From Arboricoccus pini (GTDB lineage Bacteria; Pseudomonadota; Alphaproteobacteria; Geminicoccales; Geminicoccaceae), in contig NZ_FYEH01000009.1 in NCBI RefSeq assembly GCF_900187945.1, forward strand, positions 62,001 to 126,000: 64,000 nt of DNA, read 5' to 3'. The translations under genes and the position numbers were made by a program. Of this stretch, positions 9,182-18,055 are shown in pieces. The notes beneath the pieces are model-generated. The model saw only the letters and a program-made list of their open reading frames with translations. It did no database searches and was not told the origin of the DNA. Numbering within the stretch: position 1 is the stretch's first letter; every line of letters begins with the position of its first letter.

Positions 9182-9442
9182 ATGAGCAGTTTGTCAAATC
9201 AAGTCCGTGAGATTCTTGCCCAGGGGCAGTGGCTCAAGCGCGATCTCGAAACCTTGCGCGATGATGCCGATCTCTATGACGCGGGTCTTTCCTCGCACGA
9301 CTCGGTCAACCTGATGCTGGCATTGGAAGAGGCGTTTGACGTCGAATTTCCCGATGCACTCCTTAAGCGTCGAACATTCGAATCGATTCAGGCAATCTCC
9401 AGTGCACTATCCCAGCTCAAGATTGATGCCCCTGTCCCATGA
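9182..9442 (+). CDS. Acyl carrier protein-like (aminoacyl) carrier protein
   Basis: Small acidic phosphopantetheine-binding protein of 86 residues. The attachment serine is Ser41 in the HDSVNL motif after DLYDAGLSS, the position of the DSL motif in ordinary ACPs. It is the first gene of a run in which the next stop/start pairs overlap (GTGA/ATGA). Two genes downstream lies an amino acid:carrier protein ligase. In Bradyrhizobium japonicum the homologous ligase loads glycine onto the phosphopantetheine arm of a small carrier protein encoded beside it. By analogy this protein is the aminoacyl acceptor rather than the fatty-acid ACP. That role is inference from family knowledge and context. Confidence 0.85.
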   Translation: MSSLSNQVREILAQGQWLKRDLETLRDDADLYDAGLSSHDSVNLMLALEEAFDVEFPDALLKRRTFESIQAISSALSQLKIDAPVP

Positions 9443-10596
9443 GCAATTTCGTCGAGCGCGCGCATCGAGTCGGCCGGGAAGTCGCTAGCAGACACGTGGA
9501 TTCTGTCGATCGAGACGCCCGGTTCCCGCGCGAATCGTTCGATGCGCTGCGCGACGAGCGGCTGCTGGGGATGCTCATGCCGCGCGAACTCGGTGGCGAG
9601 AGCGCGACGATTGGCGATGCCGTGGCCGTGGCGCACGCGCTCGGCCAATATTGTTCCGCCACCGGCATGATCTTCGCGATGCATCAGATCCAGGCTGCGT
9701 GCCTGATGCGACATGGGCTGTCGAGCGAAGGTCTTCGGTCAGTGGCTTCGCGGGTGGCGCGAGATCAGCTCCTCCTGGCCTCGGCTACGACCGAGACCGG
9801 CGTTGGCGGCAATGTGCGCGAGAGCATCTGCGCCGTTCAGGCGAAGGATCATCGCTTCACCATTGAAAAACAGGCTTCCGTCATCTCCTATGGCAGCCAT
9901 GCCGACGGTATTCTGGCGACGGCTCGCCGCTCGCCGGATGCTGCGGCGAGCGATCAGGCCTTAGCCGTGCTGCTGGCCGAAGACTATACGCTGGAGCAGA
10001 CGAGCGGCTGGGATACGCTGGGTATGCGCGGCACTTGTAGCAATGGCTATGTGCTGCGGGCGGAAGCTCCGCTCGACCGACTTTTGCCGTTGCCCTACGC
10101 TGATATCTCGGCGCGAACCATGTTGCCTATCACCCATCTGACATGGGCCGGCACATGGGTGGGCATCGTCACGGACGCCGTGGCGCGTGCTCGGGCCTAT
10201 GTTCGGGCCGAAGCGCGAAAGCGAGGCAGTGCGCCACCCGCTGCTATTCGGCTGGCCGCGCTCGTGGCGGGCCTGGAAGCAATGCAAGGTCATCTCGAAG
10301 CCGCTCTTGCTCGATTCGAGCGGGCGAGCGATTCCCCGGACAAGTTAACCGCGATGTCGTTTGCGGTTGCCATGAATGCCTTGAAGACCAGCACGTCAAC
10401 GCGTGCGGTCGAGCTGATCAACGAGGCGATGTTAATCTGTGGTATCAATGGATATCGGAACACAGGGCCTTATAGTCTTTCGCGGCATCTGCGTGACGCC
10501 TATTCGGCGGCCATCATGGTTAATAATGATCGGATCATGGGCAATACCTCTAATTACCTTCTCGTCCTTAAGGACATACCGGAACTGAACGCGTGA
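9439..10596 (+). CDS. Acyl-CoA dehydrogenase-like flavoprotein, probably acting on a carrier-protein thioester
   Basis: A 385-residue member of the acyl-CoA dehydrogenase superfamily. Visible blocks include [18 protein letters not shown], an [14 protein letters not shown] strand contacting flavin, the middle beta-domain segment [18 protein letters not shown] and the helical C-terminal domain with [16 protein letters not shown] and [11 protein letters not shown]. The usual C-terminal catalytic Glu (the YEGT motif of medium-chain enzymes) is not in place; that stretch reads [13 protein letters not shown]. It starts 4 bases inside the carrier-protein gene and overlaps the ligase start, so a thioester held on the carrier protein is the likely substrate, as with the prolyl-carrier oxidases of pyrrole biosynthesis. 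An oxidase or hydroxylase role is possible. Confidence 0.82.
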   Translation: MSNFVERAHRVGREVASRHVDSVDRDARFPRESFDALRDERLLGMLMPRELGGESATIGDAVAVAHALGQYCSATGMIFAMHQIQAACLMRHGLSSEGLRSVASRVARDQLLLASATTETGVGGNVRESICAVQAKDHRFTIEKQASVISYGSHADGILATARRSPDAAASDQALAVLLAEDYTLEQTSGWDTLGMRGTCSNGYVLRAEAPLDRLLPLPYADISARTMLPITHLTWAGTWVGIVTDAVARARAYVRAEARKRGSAPPAAIRLAALVAGLEAMQGHLEAALARFERASDSPDKLTAMSFAVAMNALKTSTSTRAVELINEAMLICGINGYRNTGPYSLSRHLRDAYSAAIMVNNDRIMGNTSNYLLVLKDIPELNA

Positions 10597-11525
10597 ACAT
10601 GCAAGCAACAGAAACAATGGCCGGCCCTGAACATTATCTGTCTGAGTTGGTTCGTGCGGGACTGCTGATACCGGTTGGGGTCGACGGTCTTTATGGGCGT
10701 AGCGGTGACTTTGAGGACGTGATCGAGGCTTTCAACAATGTCATCACCCGTCTCGGGCGGGACGATGGCGCGGAGGTTATGCGTTTTCCCCCGGGTCTGA
10801 ACCGTCTGCATTTCGAGCAGAGCGAGTACCTCAAGAGCTTTCCGCAACTTGCGGGCACCGTGCACAGTTTCATGGGCGGCGAGTGCGAGCATCACGAGTT
10901 GCTACGTCAGCTGGCCGAGGGCGAGGACTGGACGGGTGAACAGAAGCCCACCGATATTGTCATCACGCCGGCTGCCTGCTATCCGATCTACCCGGTCCTG
11001 GCGGCGCGCGGCGCTCTGCCGAGCGGCGGTAAGCTCGTCGACGTTTATTCCTATTGCTTCCGACACGAGCCGTCGAAGGATCCGGCCCGGATGCAGCTCT
11101 TCCGTATGCGCGAGCATGTGCGGATCGGCTCGCCCGAGGAAGTCGTTGCGTTTCGCGAGACATGGCTGGAACGGGGGCGCATGCTCGCAACCGAACTCGG
11201 CGTACCCTTCGAGGTCGATGTCGCCAACGATCCCTTCTTTGGCCGAGCGGGCCGGATGCTGGCCGCCAATCAGCGGGATCAGAATCTCAAGTTTGAGCTC
11301 CTCATCCCGATCACGAGCAAGGAGCGGCCGACCGCCTGCATGAGTTTCAATTATCACCAGGATCATTTTGGCGAGATCTGGCACATGCAGACTGCGGCGG
11401 GCACAGTGGCGCACACGGCCTGTGTCGGTTTCGGCATGGAGCGCGTGGCTCTGGCCCTCTTTCGGCATCATGGCTTCGATCTGAAGGCCTGGCCGGAAAG
11501 CGTGCGCAAACTGCTCTGGGGCTGA
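10593..11525 (+). CDS. Amino acid:[carrier protein] ligase (class II aminoacyl-tRNA synthetase-like)
   Basis: A 310-residue homolog of the catalytic domain of atypical (archaeal-type) seryl-tRNA synthetase. Bradyrhizobium and Agrobacterium members load Gly or Ala onto a carrier-protein phosphopantetheine instead of tRNA. The tRNA-binding domain is absent. The zinc ligands are in place: Cys129 (AACYPIYP), Glu174 (RMREHVRIG) and Cys277 ([12 protein letters not shown]), with the spacing I recall for the B. japonicum enzyme (131/176/279). Class II motif 2 (CFRHEP) and motif 3 ([12 protein letters not shown]) are clear. The start is GTG 10593, overlapping the upstream stop as GTGA, or ATG 10599. 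The amino acid specificity (Gly, Ala or other) is not predictable by eye. Confidence 0.9.
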   Translation: MNMQATETMAGPEHYLSELVRAGLLIPVGVDGLYGRSGDFEDVIEAFNNVITRLGRDDGAEVMRFPPGLNRLHFEQSEYLKSFPQLAGTVHSFMGGECEHHELLRQLAEGEDWTGEQKPTDIVITPAACYPIYPVLAARGALPSGGKLVDVYSYCFRHEPSKDPARMQLFRMREHVRIGSPEEVVAFRETWLERGRMLATELGVPFEVDVANDPFFGRAGRMLAANQRDQNLKFELLIPITSKERPTACMSFNYHQDHFGEIWHMQTAAGTVAHTACVGFGMERVALALFRHHGFDLKAWPESVRKLLWG

Positions 11526-11529
11526 GGCG

Positions 11530-12507
11530 ATGCACACTCCCTCGTTCCTGCCGAAGCCGGGCTTTATGCCGCACGCGCTTCATGGCTCCGAGCGGATCTG
11601 GCTAGAGACGAACTGCTACACTGATCTCTGGATTGAGGTCGTCCATGCCATGGACGCTCAGCCCGTAGCAATGCTGCCATTCGCCATTGACCAGGAATTC
11701 GAGGGCGATCAGTTCACCTTCTTCAAGCCGCCGCTCGAAGACCTTCGAACCCTGTTTGGCGTGAAAGTCCAAGAGCTGGCGATTTTCGACGACATTGTCG
11801 GTCATGTGATCGAGCAGGTGGAGCGGGATCGTCTGGTCATCGTCGAGCTCGACGCGTTTTATCTGCCCGACACGCAAGGCGCGTCCTATCACCAGGAGCA
11901 TGTCAAGACGACGGTCGGCATCGCCGAGATCGATCCGGGCGAGCGACGTCTCGGCTATTTCCACAATGCTGGTTATTTTCATCTGGAAGGCGAGGATTTC
12001 ACCCGGATCTTCCGGTTGGCTCCCGACCAACGGGACCAGCCTGAACTTCTCTTCCCTTATGTGGAGATGGTGAAGCGGGAGGTGCATCCATTGCGGGGCG
12101 CGGCATTGCGCGTGGCCTCGCTGTCCTTGCTTCGCCGTTATCTTCACAATCGTTCGAGAGCGAACCCCTTCGTTGCCTTTCGCGAGCGGTTCCTGGCCAA
12201 TGAACCGGAGCTGCTCGAGCGGCCAATGCCTCGTTTTCATGCCTATGCGTTCAATAATCTTCGCCAGGCCGGTGCCAATGCGGAGCTTTTAGGCAGCTAT
12301 CTCGAGTGGCTGGCGGGGCAGGGGGAATCGCGCCTGGAGCAGCCACGGGCGGATGCGTTGCGCATTGCCGAGATCATGAAGGTCATGCAGTTCCAGCTGG
12401 CGCGTGCCGTGCACCGGCGGCGGCCCATGGATGCGCGGCCTTTGCTGGCGGAGCTCGAAACGACGCACGATCGGCTGATCGGCGGCCTGATGGATTGCTA
12501 TGGCTGA
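11530..12507 (+). CDS. DUF1839 family protein, possible aminoacyl/acyl transferase
   Basis: A 325-residue DUF1839 protein. This family is commonly encoded next to amino acid:carrier protein ligases and has no demonstrated function that I know of. Conserved-looking residues are Cys29 in ETNCYTDLW at the start of a helix, Asp108 in VIVELDAFYLPD, and His121/His124 in SYHQEHVKTTVGI. That Cys...Asp...His layout resembles the papain-like N-terminal domain of BtrH, which moves an acyl group from an ACP to an aminoglycoside. I infer a similar carrier-to-acceptor transfer; no experiment supports it here. The gap from the ligase is 4 bases, and its stop overlaps the glycosidase start by 8 bases. Confidence 0.8.
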   Translation: MHTPSFLPKPGFMPHALHGSERIWLETNCYTDLWIEVVHAMDAQPVAMLPFAIDQEFEGDQFTFFKPPLEDLRTLFGVKVQELAIFDDIVGHVIEQVERDRLVIVELDAFYLPDTQGASYHQEHVKTTVGIAEIDPGERRLGYFHNAGYFHLEGEDFTRIFRLAPDQRDQPELLFPYVEMVKREVHPLRGAALRVASLSLLRRYLHNRSRANPFVAFRERFLANEPELLERPMPRFHAYAFNNLRQAGANAELLGSYLEWLAGQGESRLEQPRADALRIAEIMKVMQFQLARAVHRRRPMDARPLLAELETTHDRLIGGLMDCYG

Positions 12508-14995
12508 GGAAGTCTGGCGTCGTCTGCCGGCCCCCGCCGGCGGAAGGATGCCACTCGCTCAATGGTTGCTTGCCCTGGTCGCCCCAGGAGCCGCTGCCCG
12601 CCCGAGCGAGTTACCCGAAGGCACTGCCTGGCAAGCAGCAGGAGCGCCGGGCACGGCAGCCTCCGCCCTACGCGACGCCGGCCTCCTGACCCTGGATCGT
12701 CCAAGTCCGCTGCATACGCAGGATGTTTGGTATCGCTGCGATCTCGAGGGTGAAGGATCGGCCCTTCTGCGTTTCGAGGGACTGGCGACCGAGACCGAGG
12801 TTTGGCTGGACGATGAACGCGTCCTGCATACCGACTCCATGTTCAAGGCGCACGAAGTCGAGGTCGAGCTTCGCCCGCAAACCAGACTCTGGCTCTGTTT
12901 TCGGGCTCTGGAGGGGACACTCGGGCGGCAGCGCGGCAGGGCCAAATGGCGTCCTTCCATGATCGACGACCGTCGGTTGCGCGGCGTGCGTACGACGCTT
13001 CTTGGCCACATGCCTGGCTGGTGCCCGTCGGTCGATCTCGTCGGTCCATGGCGGCCGGTCGAGATCCTGCGGCCGGCATTAGCCTGCCCGCCTGCGGGCT
13101 TTCCATTCGATCTGCGAAGTTCACTGGTTGGCAAGACAGGTATCGTCGAGCTTTCCGTCGTCAGTGAGACTGGGGGCGACTGGGGCCTGGAGGTCGAGGG
13201 GCGTCGGGCGCCGTTGCGTCCCGGAGCTCCAGGCATGCTGGTAACCAGGCTCGAGATCGACGAGGTTGAGCTTTGGTGGCCGCACACCCACGGTACCCCG
13301 CGTCTCTACGCGGCAAAGCTCATCGGTCCGGATTTCTGTCTGGAACTCGGTCAGATCGGCTTTCGGCGTCTGGATCTCGATCGAGGCACCGATGGCGAGC
13401 GCTTTGAGCTGACCATCAACGATCAGCCTATATTTTGTCGCGGTGCCGTCTGGTCTTCTGCCGACCTCGTCGCCATGCCGGCCGATCGCGCGGCCTTCGA
13501 ACCCTGGCTTCGGCGCGCGCGCGATGCCGGCATGAACATGATCCGCCTCAGCGGTGTGGCCGTCTATGAGGCAGATGCCTTCTACGCCTGCTGTGACGAA
13601 CTGGGCCTCCTGGTCTGGCAGGACTTCATGTTCGCTAATTTTGATTATCCGACCGATCTGGACTTCCGACATAAGGTCGAGGCGGAGGCTCGCTGGTTCC
13701 TGCGCCGGACGGGGGCAAATGTCTCGCTGGCCATTCTTTGCGGTGGCAGTGAAGTATTCCAGCAGTCAGCCATGCTGGGCCTCCCGGCGCAGTCACTGGA
13801 TTTCAGCCTCTTCGATACGCTGCTTCGGGAGATCGTCACTGACCGACGTCCTGATGTAGCCTATGTCCCGAACTCGCCGTCGGGCGGCACGCTGCCGTTC
13901 CAGGTAGACCAGGGGGTCGCCCATTATTACGGCGTCGGCGCCTATCTTCGGCCGCTCGAGGACGCGCGGCGCTCTGGCGTCCGGTTTGCATCGGAATGCC
14001 TGGCATTCGCGAACATGCCCGACACAGCGATGACCGAGAGGTTTCTCGACCACGGCATTGCGCCGGGACATCACCCGCAATGGAAGATGACGGTGCCACG
14101 TGATCTCGGCGCCAACTGGGATTTCGAGGACGTCCGCGATCATTATCTGGAGAGCCTTTTTTCCGTAGACGCGCGCCGTCTGCGCACGGAAGACCTGCAG
14201 CGCTATCTGACATTATCGCGGGCAACGACAGCAGAGCTCGTCGTCGAAGTCTTCAATGAGTGGCGTCGTCCCGCCAGTTCTTGCAGCGGCGCTCTCGTCT
14301 GGATGCTGCAAGACCTCCGGCCCGGCGCCGGCTGGGGCGTCCTGGACGCGGACGGCATGCCCAAATCAATCTGGCACGGGCTAAAGCGGGTGCTGACGCC
14401 TTTGCATGTCGGCATGACCGACGAAGGCTTGAACGGCCTGGCACTGCACGTGGTCAATGAAACCGCAACCGCCTGCGAGACGGAACTGCAATTGCAGGCG
14501 ATGGGAGAGAATGGCGCCGTGCTGGCTGAGGGGCGCCGGCAACTAGTCGTCGGTCCGCGCGAATCCTTCAGTATCGGGGCGTGGGAACTGACCGGCAAGT
14601 TCTTCGACTTCACATATGCTTATCACTTCGGCGCGGCCAGCCACGTCGTGAACATCGCTGTGCTTACCACCCACGATGGGAACACCGTCCTCGCCGATGC
14701 TTGTCATTTTCCCCAGGGGCGAGCATTACGCCGGGAGGATGTCGGGCTGGATGCAAAACCGAGCCTGGAAAACGGGGTCTGGTATCTGGACGTTACGACG
14801 TGCCTTTTCGCACAGAATATTCACATCGAAGATGAGAACTATGTAGCCGATCTCGAATGGTGTCATGTCTGGCCCGGAAGGGCTCGCCGACTACGGCTCG
14901 AGCCGCGCGCCAAAAACGTCAAGGCGGCGCCTAATGGCTATCTCGTCGCGGTGAACGCCCGCGATCGCGTCCGCTACCGCGGCGAGGCCGGCTAG
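12500..14995 (+). CDS. Glycoside hydrolase family 2 protein (beta-mannosidase-like)
   Basis: An 831-residue GH2-type protein: N-terminal sugar-binding jelly-roll (about 40-190, with LLRFEGLATETEVWLDDERV), an immunoglobulin-like domain, a TIM barrel from about 290 (with IFCRGAVWSSADL and MNMIRLSGVAVYEADAFY), and C-terminal beta domains. The likely acid/base is Glu418 in LCGGSEVF, equivalent to the GNNE motif of beta-mannosidases. The likely nucleophile is Glu499 in VRFASECLAF. There is no obvious signal peptide, so it may act in the cytoplasm. It overlaps the DUF1839 gene and closes the carrier-protein operon, which links that chemistry to a sugar or glycan. Variant motifs (GGSE and SEC instead of GNNE and SEY/SEF) suggest an unusual substrate or reduced activity. 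Confidence 0.8.
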   Translation: MAEEVWRRLPAPAGGRMPLAQWLLALVAPGAAARPSELPEGTAWQAAGAPGTAASALRDAGLLTLDRPSPLHTQDVWYRCDLEGEGSALLRFEGLATETEVWLDDERVLHTDSMFKAHEVEVELRPQTRLWLCFRALEGTLGRQRGRAKWRPSMIDDRRLRGVRTTLLGHMPGWCPSVDLVGPWRPVEILRPALACPPAGFPFDLRSSLVGKTGIVELSVVSETGGDWGLEVEGRRAPLRPGAPGMLVTRLEIDEVELWWPHTHGTPRLYAAKLIGPDFCLELGQIGFRRLDLDRGTDGERFELTINDQPIFCRGAVWSSADLVAMPADRAAFEPWLRRARDAGMNMIRLSGVAVYEADAFYACCDELGLLVWQDFMFANFDYPTDLDFRHKVEAEARWFLRRTGANVSLAILCGGSEVFQQSAMLGLPAQSLDFSLFDTLLREIVTDRRPDVAYVPNSPSGGTLPFQVDQGVAHYYGVGAYLRPLEDARRSGVRFASECLAFANMPDTAMTERFLDHGIAPGHHPQWKMTVPRDLGANWDFEDVRDHYLESLFSVDARRLRTEDLQRYLTLSRATTAELVVEVFNEWRRPASSCSGALVWMLQDLRPGAGWGVLDADGMPKSIWHGLKRVLTPLHVGMTDEGLNGLALHVVNETATACETELQLQAMGENGAVLAEGRRQLVVGPRESFSIGAWELTGKFFDFTYAYHFGAASHVVNIAVLTTHDGNTVLADACHFPQGRALRREDVGLDAKPSLENGVWYLDVTTCLFAQNIHIEDENYVADLEWCHVWPGRARRLRLEPRAKNVKAAPNGYLVAVNARDRVRYRGEAG

Positions 14996-15002
14996 AATCA
15001 AC

Positions 15003-16283
15003 TTAGCGTACGCGCGGGCGCCCGATGAGCGGCCACCAGCGCATCGGGCTGTTGCCGAAGAGCAAGGCCTTCTGCTTGTGCAGCCCGACGGGCTTTGTCG
15101 ACAGCACGCTACCTAACGCACGCATCTGCGTTTCGTCCCAGTCCTGGGCCGCCTGAGAGGCGCGCGCGCTCGAAGCACGCCATAGGTCATCGTCCGTCAT
15201 CAATGCCAGGAGGACGCGACTGAATCCCGCTGCGTCCCCGTCTGGCACGGTCAGAACCGCGCCATTCCCACTCTCCTCGAGGCCGCGCGCCCCGAATTCA
15301 GTGCTGACGACTGGGACCCCGCAGGCGAGAGCGTCCAGAAGCTTGATATTGATACCTGTGCCGAGGACGATCGGGTTGATAAGAATTCCCCCTTTCTCCA
15401 TCGCATCGGCGACATGCGGCACCCGTCCCATCTTGACGATCGTCGGCCGATCCTCGACGGCATCACACACCGATCCCGCCAAGTAGAGTTTGAAATCGGG
15501 CCGCACGGCCAGAACCAGAGGCATCACAGTGTCGATGAAATAGCGCAGTGACACGACATTGGCCTCGAATGCCGAGCCAATAAAGCAAGCCGACCGGCGG
15601 GAAGGCGGGTCGACCTTGCGGCTTCGGTCCAGCGTGTGGCTGAGCGTCACAACGCGTGTCGGCGTACCATTGGTCAGCTCGCGAAAATCCATGGCTTCCC
15701 GTTCCTGGATCGCCATGACGACATGAGCCCGTCCAAGGCCGCGTGCTTCGTCAGTGCTGCGAAGGGAATAACCGGCATGGGCGCGGCCCGCCGCTTCGAA
15801 GAGCTTGTGGCGATCGGTGAAAGCGTCATGGGTGTCTACGACCTTGAGGACGCTGTCGGGGAATGCGTCAAGAGCCTTTGAGTTAAAAACATAGATGACT
15901 ATGGCAGCATCAAAGTCACGCTCGGCATGTAAAGCCTGGAGCTGCGGAAGAAAGCCCGTGTAGAATATTTCATCAAGATTATAGTAATGTGAACGTTCCG
16001 AGCCGAGGGCCCGATAAACCTTTCGGGTCATTCTGCCCGCGACGCGCTTGGCCATATAAAGGCTGTCGACGAGACCTTCGCGCTCCAGGCGATGAACGCC
16101 CTGACTGCCGAAATAGTCGTCGTGTGCCTGCCAATCCGCCTCGCCAGCCCGACGAGACGGAAGAAATACAAATTCCACTTCATGCCCGAGACTGCGCATG
16201 GACTGAGAAAGATTGAACAGTCTGGCCCTGTTCCCCCCTGTGCAGGGAAATATAGGAACAGTAGAGATCAAAGCAATTCTCAT
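15003..16283 (-). CDS. Glycosyltransferase family 4 protein
   Basis: Retaining GT-B glycosyltransferase of about 426 residues. The start is placed at the ATG complementing 16281-16283, which follows an AGGGA ribosome site and gives the classic N-terminus MRIALISTVPIFPCTGGNRA. An upstream in-frame start would add 19 residues. The glycine-rich GGNRARLFN loop contacts the acceptor side. The donor-binding half shows FIGSAFEANVVSLRYF, GILINPIVLGTGINIKLLDA and ACGVPVVSTEFGARGLE, the E-x7-E-like region of GT4 enzymes. It converges on the GH2 gene with only 7 bases between stops and diverges from the flippase. It probably adds a sugar to a lipid-linked or exported glycan; the donor and acceptor are unknown. 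Confidence 0.85.
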   Translation of the reverse strand: MRIALISTVPIFPCTGGNRARLFNLSQSMRSLGHEVEFVFLPSRRAGEADWQAHDDYFGSQGVHRLEREGLVDSLYMAKRVAGRMTRKVYRALGSERSHYYNLDEIFYTGFLPQLQALHAERDFDAAIVIYVFNSKALDAFPDSVLKVVDTHDAFTDRHKLFEAAGRAHAGYSLRSTDEARGLGRAHVVMAIQEREAMDFRELTNGTPTRVVTLSHTLDRSRKVDPPSRRSACFIGSAFEANVVSLRYFIDTVMPLVLAVRPDFKLYLAGSVCDAVEDRPTIVKMGRVPHVADAMEKGGILINPIVLGTGINIKLLDALACGVPVVSTEFGARGLEESGNGAVLTVPDGDAAGFSRVLLALMTDDDLWRASSARASQAAQDWDETQMRALGSVLSTKPVGLHKQKALLFGNSPMRWWPLIGRPRVR

Positions 16284-16621
16284 GTCGCGGTCCCTGAAAA
16301 ACGACAAAACCCGAAAAGCGCGCCAAGTAATACCTTCCAATAGGGAGATTAGGTCTACAGGTTCTTCTGCGTATGTAGATCTTGGCTCGCCATCTGGTGC
16401 GCGAGCTGATCTTAGATATTCCTGGGCTCTTGGCTAGCCTCCCGGTCACCCTATATGCCTTATAGTATGTTGCCCTGGATTTTATAGATCAGATTGGACG
16501 CCGACGCTGGCGTTATAGTATCGTGCGGCCAATAAGACGGCGCGTAAGGGCTCGTTGCGATTGCTTGCTCTGAGGTCGGCGGTGACGTGGGCCGATCACG
16601 CGCGACAAAGCAGAGGTGTTC
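16284..16621. promoter_or_regulatory. Divergent control region between glycosyltransferase and flippase
   Basis: About 340 bases separating the two divergent starts, AT-richer than the flanking genes. TTATAGTAT occurs twice in the same orientation, at 16460-16468 and 16513-16521 (53 bases apart). These could be promoter -10 regions or regulator sites. The assignment is tentative. Confidence 0.35.
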
Positions 16622-18055
16622 ATGCCGAAACTGTTCGGTATTTTTCGGATGTTGCGATCCGATATCGTGGTGAATGTGACGGCGCGAACCTGCAGCCAGG
16701 TCATAAGCTTGCTAGCGGTTCTGGTGGCGGGCCGCTTCCTCACGCTCGAGCAGTTCGGCGCGTTCTCGATCGGCTCTACGAGCTATGTCATAGGGGTCAC
16801 CTTCGTCTATACCGGCTTTTACGAGTACCTGCTCACCAAGAAGAACGAGGAGGAGACGCGTGATACGGTCTTCTTCCTCATGTTGGCGGTAGCGGTACTG
16901 GTCGCCCTTGCGCTTATTGTCGCCGGACTTGCGATTGGCCCTCAGCGTTCGATCATCGCCAAGGTCTTGATCACCTTTTCCGTTTTGCCACTGCTGGCGG
17001 CGCCAGCTGCCTGGAGCGAGGCGCTGCTTTTGCGGCGTAAATCCATTCGCCGATTGAGCTTTGGCAATTTCGTCCCTGAGTTCTGTGCGCTCTTCGTTCT
17101 GATCGCCTTCCTCGAACTTGGCTGGGGAATCGAGGCGCTGATTGCTTGGCGCGTCGCAGCCGGTGTTCTTTCCACGGCATCTTTGTGCATCTGCGCCCTT
17201 ACGCGTCCAAGGTTCACCTTCAATCGTACGGTGGCCCGCGAGGCGGTCCGTACCGCGTTTCCTCTCTATGGCAGTACGGCGACCCAGCTTTTTTCCGGCT
17301 ATGGCGCCGACATGCTCCTCGCACTGATGCTCTCGCCGGCCGCTGTGGGCGCTTATCGCGCCGGCTCGCGGTTTGTGTCGGCGATGGCTGACGTCATCTT
17401 CCGACCTGTCAAGACCTTGAGCTGGTCGCGTATAGGTCGCGCCGCCCGCGAGGAAGACAAGACGGCGATGGCGGAAGCATGGATCAAGCATGTGGGCTTT
17501 CTGGCCATGGTCTCATGGCCCGTTTTCATTGCCGTCATGCTCCTGGGTCCGAGACTCGTCACCACCTTCATCAATCCGGGTTGGAGCAATGTCGGGCCGG
17601 TCATCTCGATTCTGGCGGCGGCGGCACTCTTTCAGGTCTTTGATCTGTTTCTCGAGCCGATGATGATTGGCCATGGCGACCGACGCGTCTTCCCGATGAT
17701 AAGGATCATCTCGCTTGCGACGATGCTGCTGCTTCTTATCGCCTTGGCTCGGTTCGGGGCCGAGTATGCGGCAATCGCGGTCGCCCTATCGCGTGCCCTG
17801 GTCGGGATCATGGCGGTGGTCGTTCTCGCGCGACGCGCAAAACTGGGCTGGCGTCCTTTGACGGCAGCGTTGATTATGCCGGCCGCGCTGGCGGGGTTTT
17901 GCGCCATCTTCGTAACCATGGCCGATCACAGCGGCCTGCTGCCGTCGCGGGCCGCCGAGCATCTCATGCTGGTTGGCGGTGGTGCGGGCTTGATATGGAT
18001 CGTGATTGCCGGCCTTCTCCTGTTTAGCCGCCGTGTCCACCTCCCTACCGGATGA
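16622..18055 (+). CDS. Polysaccharide flippase / PST-type exporter (Wzx-like)
   Basis: Integral membrane protein of about 477 residues with roughly twelve to fourteen predicted helices, of the MOP superfamily (oligosaccharide flippase). The ATG at 16622 is preferred over a GTG two codons earlier. Segments typical of the family are the N-terminal ICSQVISLLAVLVAGRFLTLEQFG-like entry (visible as RTCSQVISLLAVLVAGRFL), FPLYGSTATQLFSGYGADML in the middle, and the AVGAYRAGSRFV loop. It would move a lipid-linked oligosaccharide across the inner membrane. With the divergent glycosyltransferase and nearby glycosidase it suggests production of a surface glycan. Confidence 0.85.
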   Translation: MPKLFGIFRMLRSDIVVNVTARTCSQVISLLAVLVAGRFLTLEQFGAFSIGSTSYVIGVTFVYTGFYEYLLTKKNEEETRDTVFFLMLAVAVLVALALIVAGLAIGPQRSIIAKVLITFSVLPLLAAPAAWSEALLLRRKSIRRLSFGNFVPEFCALFVLIAFLELGWGIEALIAWRVAAGVLSTASLCICALTRPRFTFNRTVAREAVRTAFPLYGSTATQLFSGYGADMLLALMLSPAAVGAYRAGSRFVSAMADVIFRPVKTLSWSRIGRAAREEDKTAMAEAWIKHVGFLAMVSWPVFIAVMLLGPRLVTTFINPGWSNVGPVISILAAAALFQVFDLFLEPMMIGHGDRRVFPMIRIISLATMLLLLIALARFGAEYAAIAVALSRALVGIMAVVVLARRAKLGWRPLTAALIMPAALAGFCAIFVTMADHSGLLPSRAAEHLMLVGGGAGLIWIVIAGLLLFSRRVHLPTG

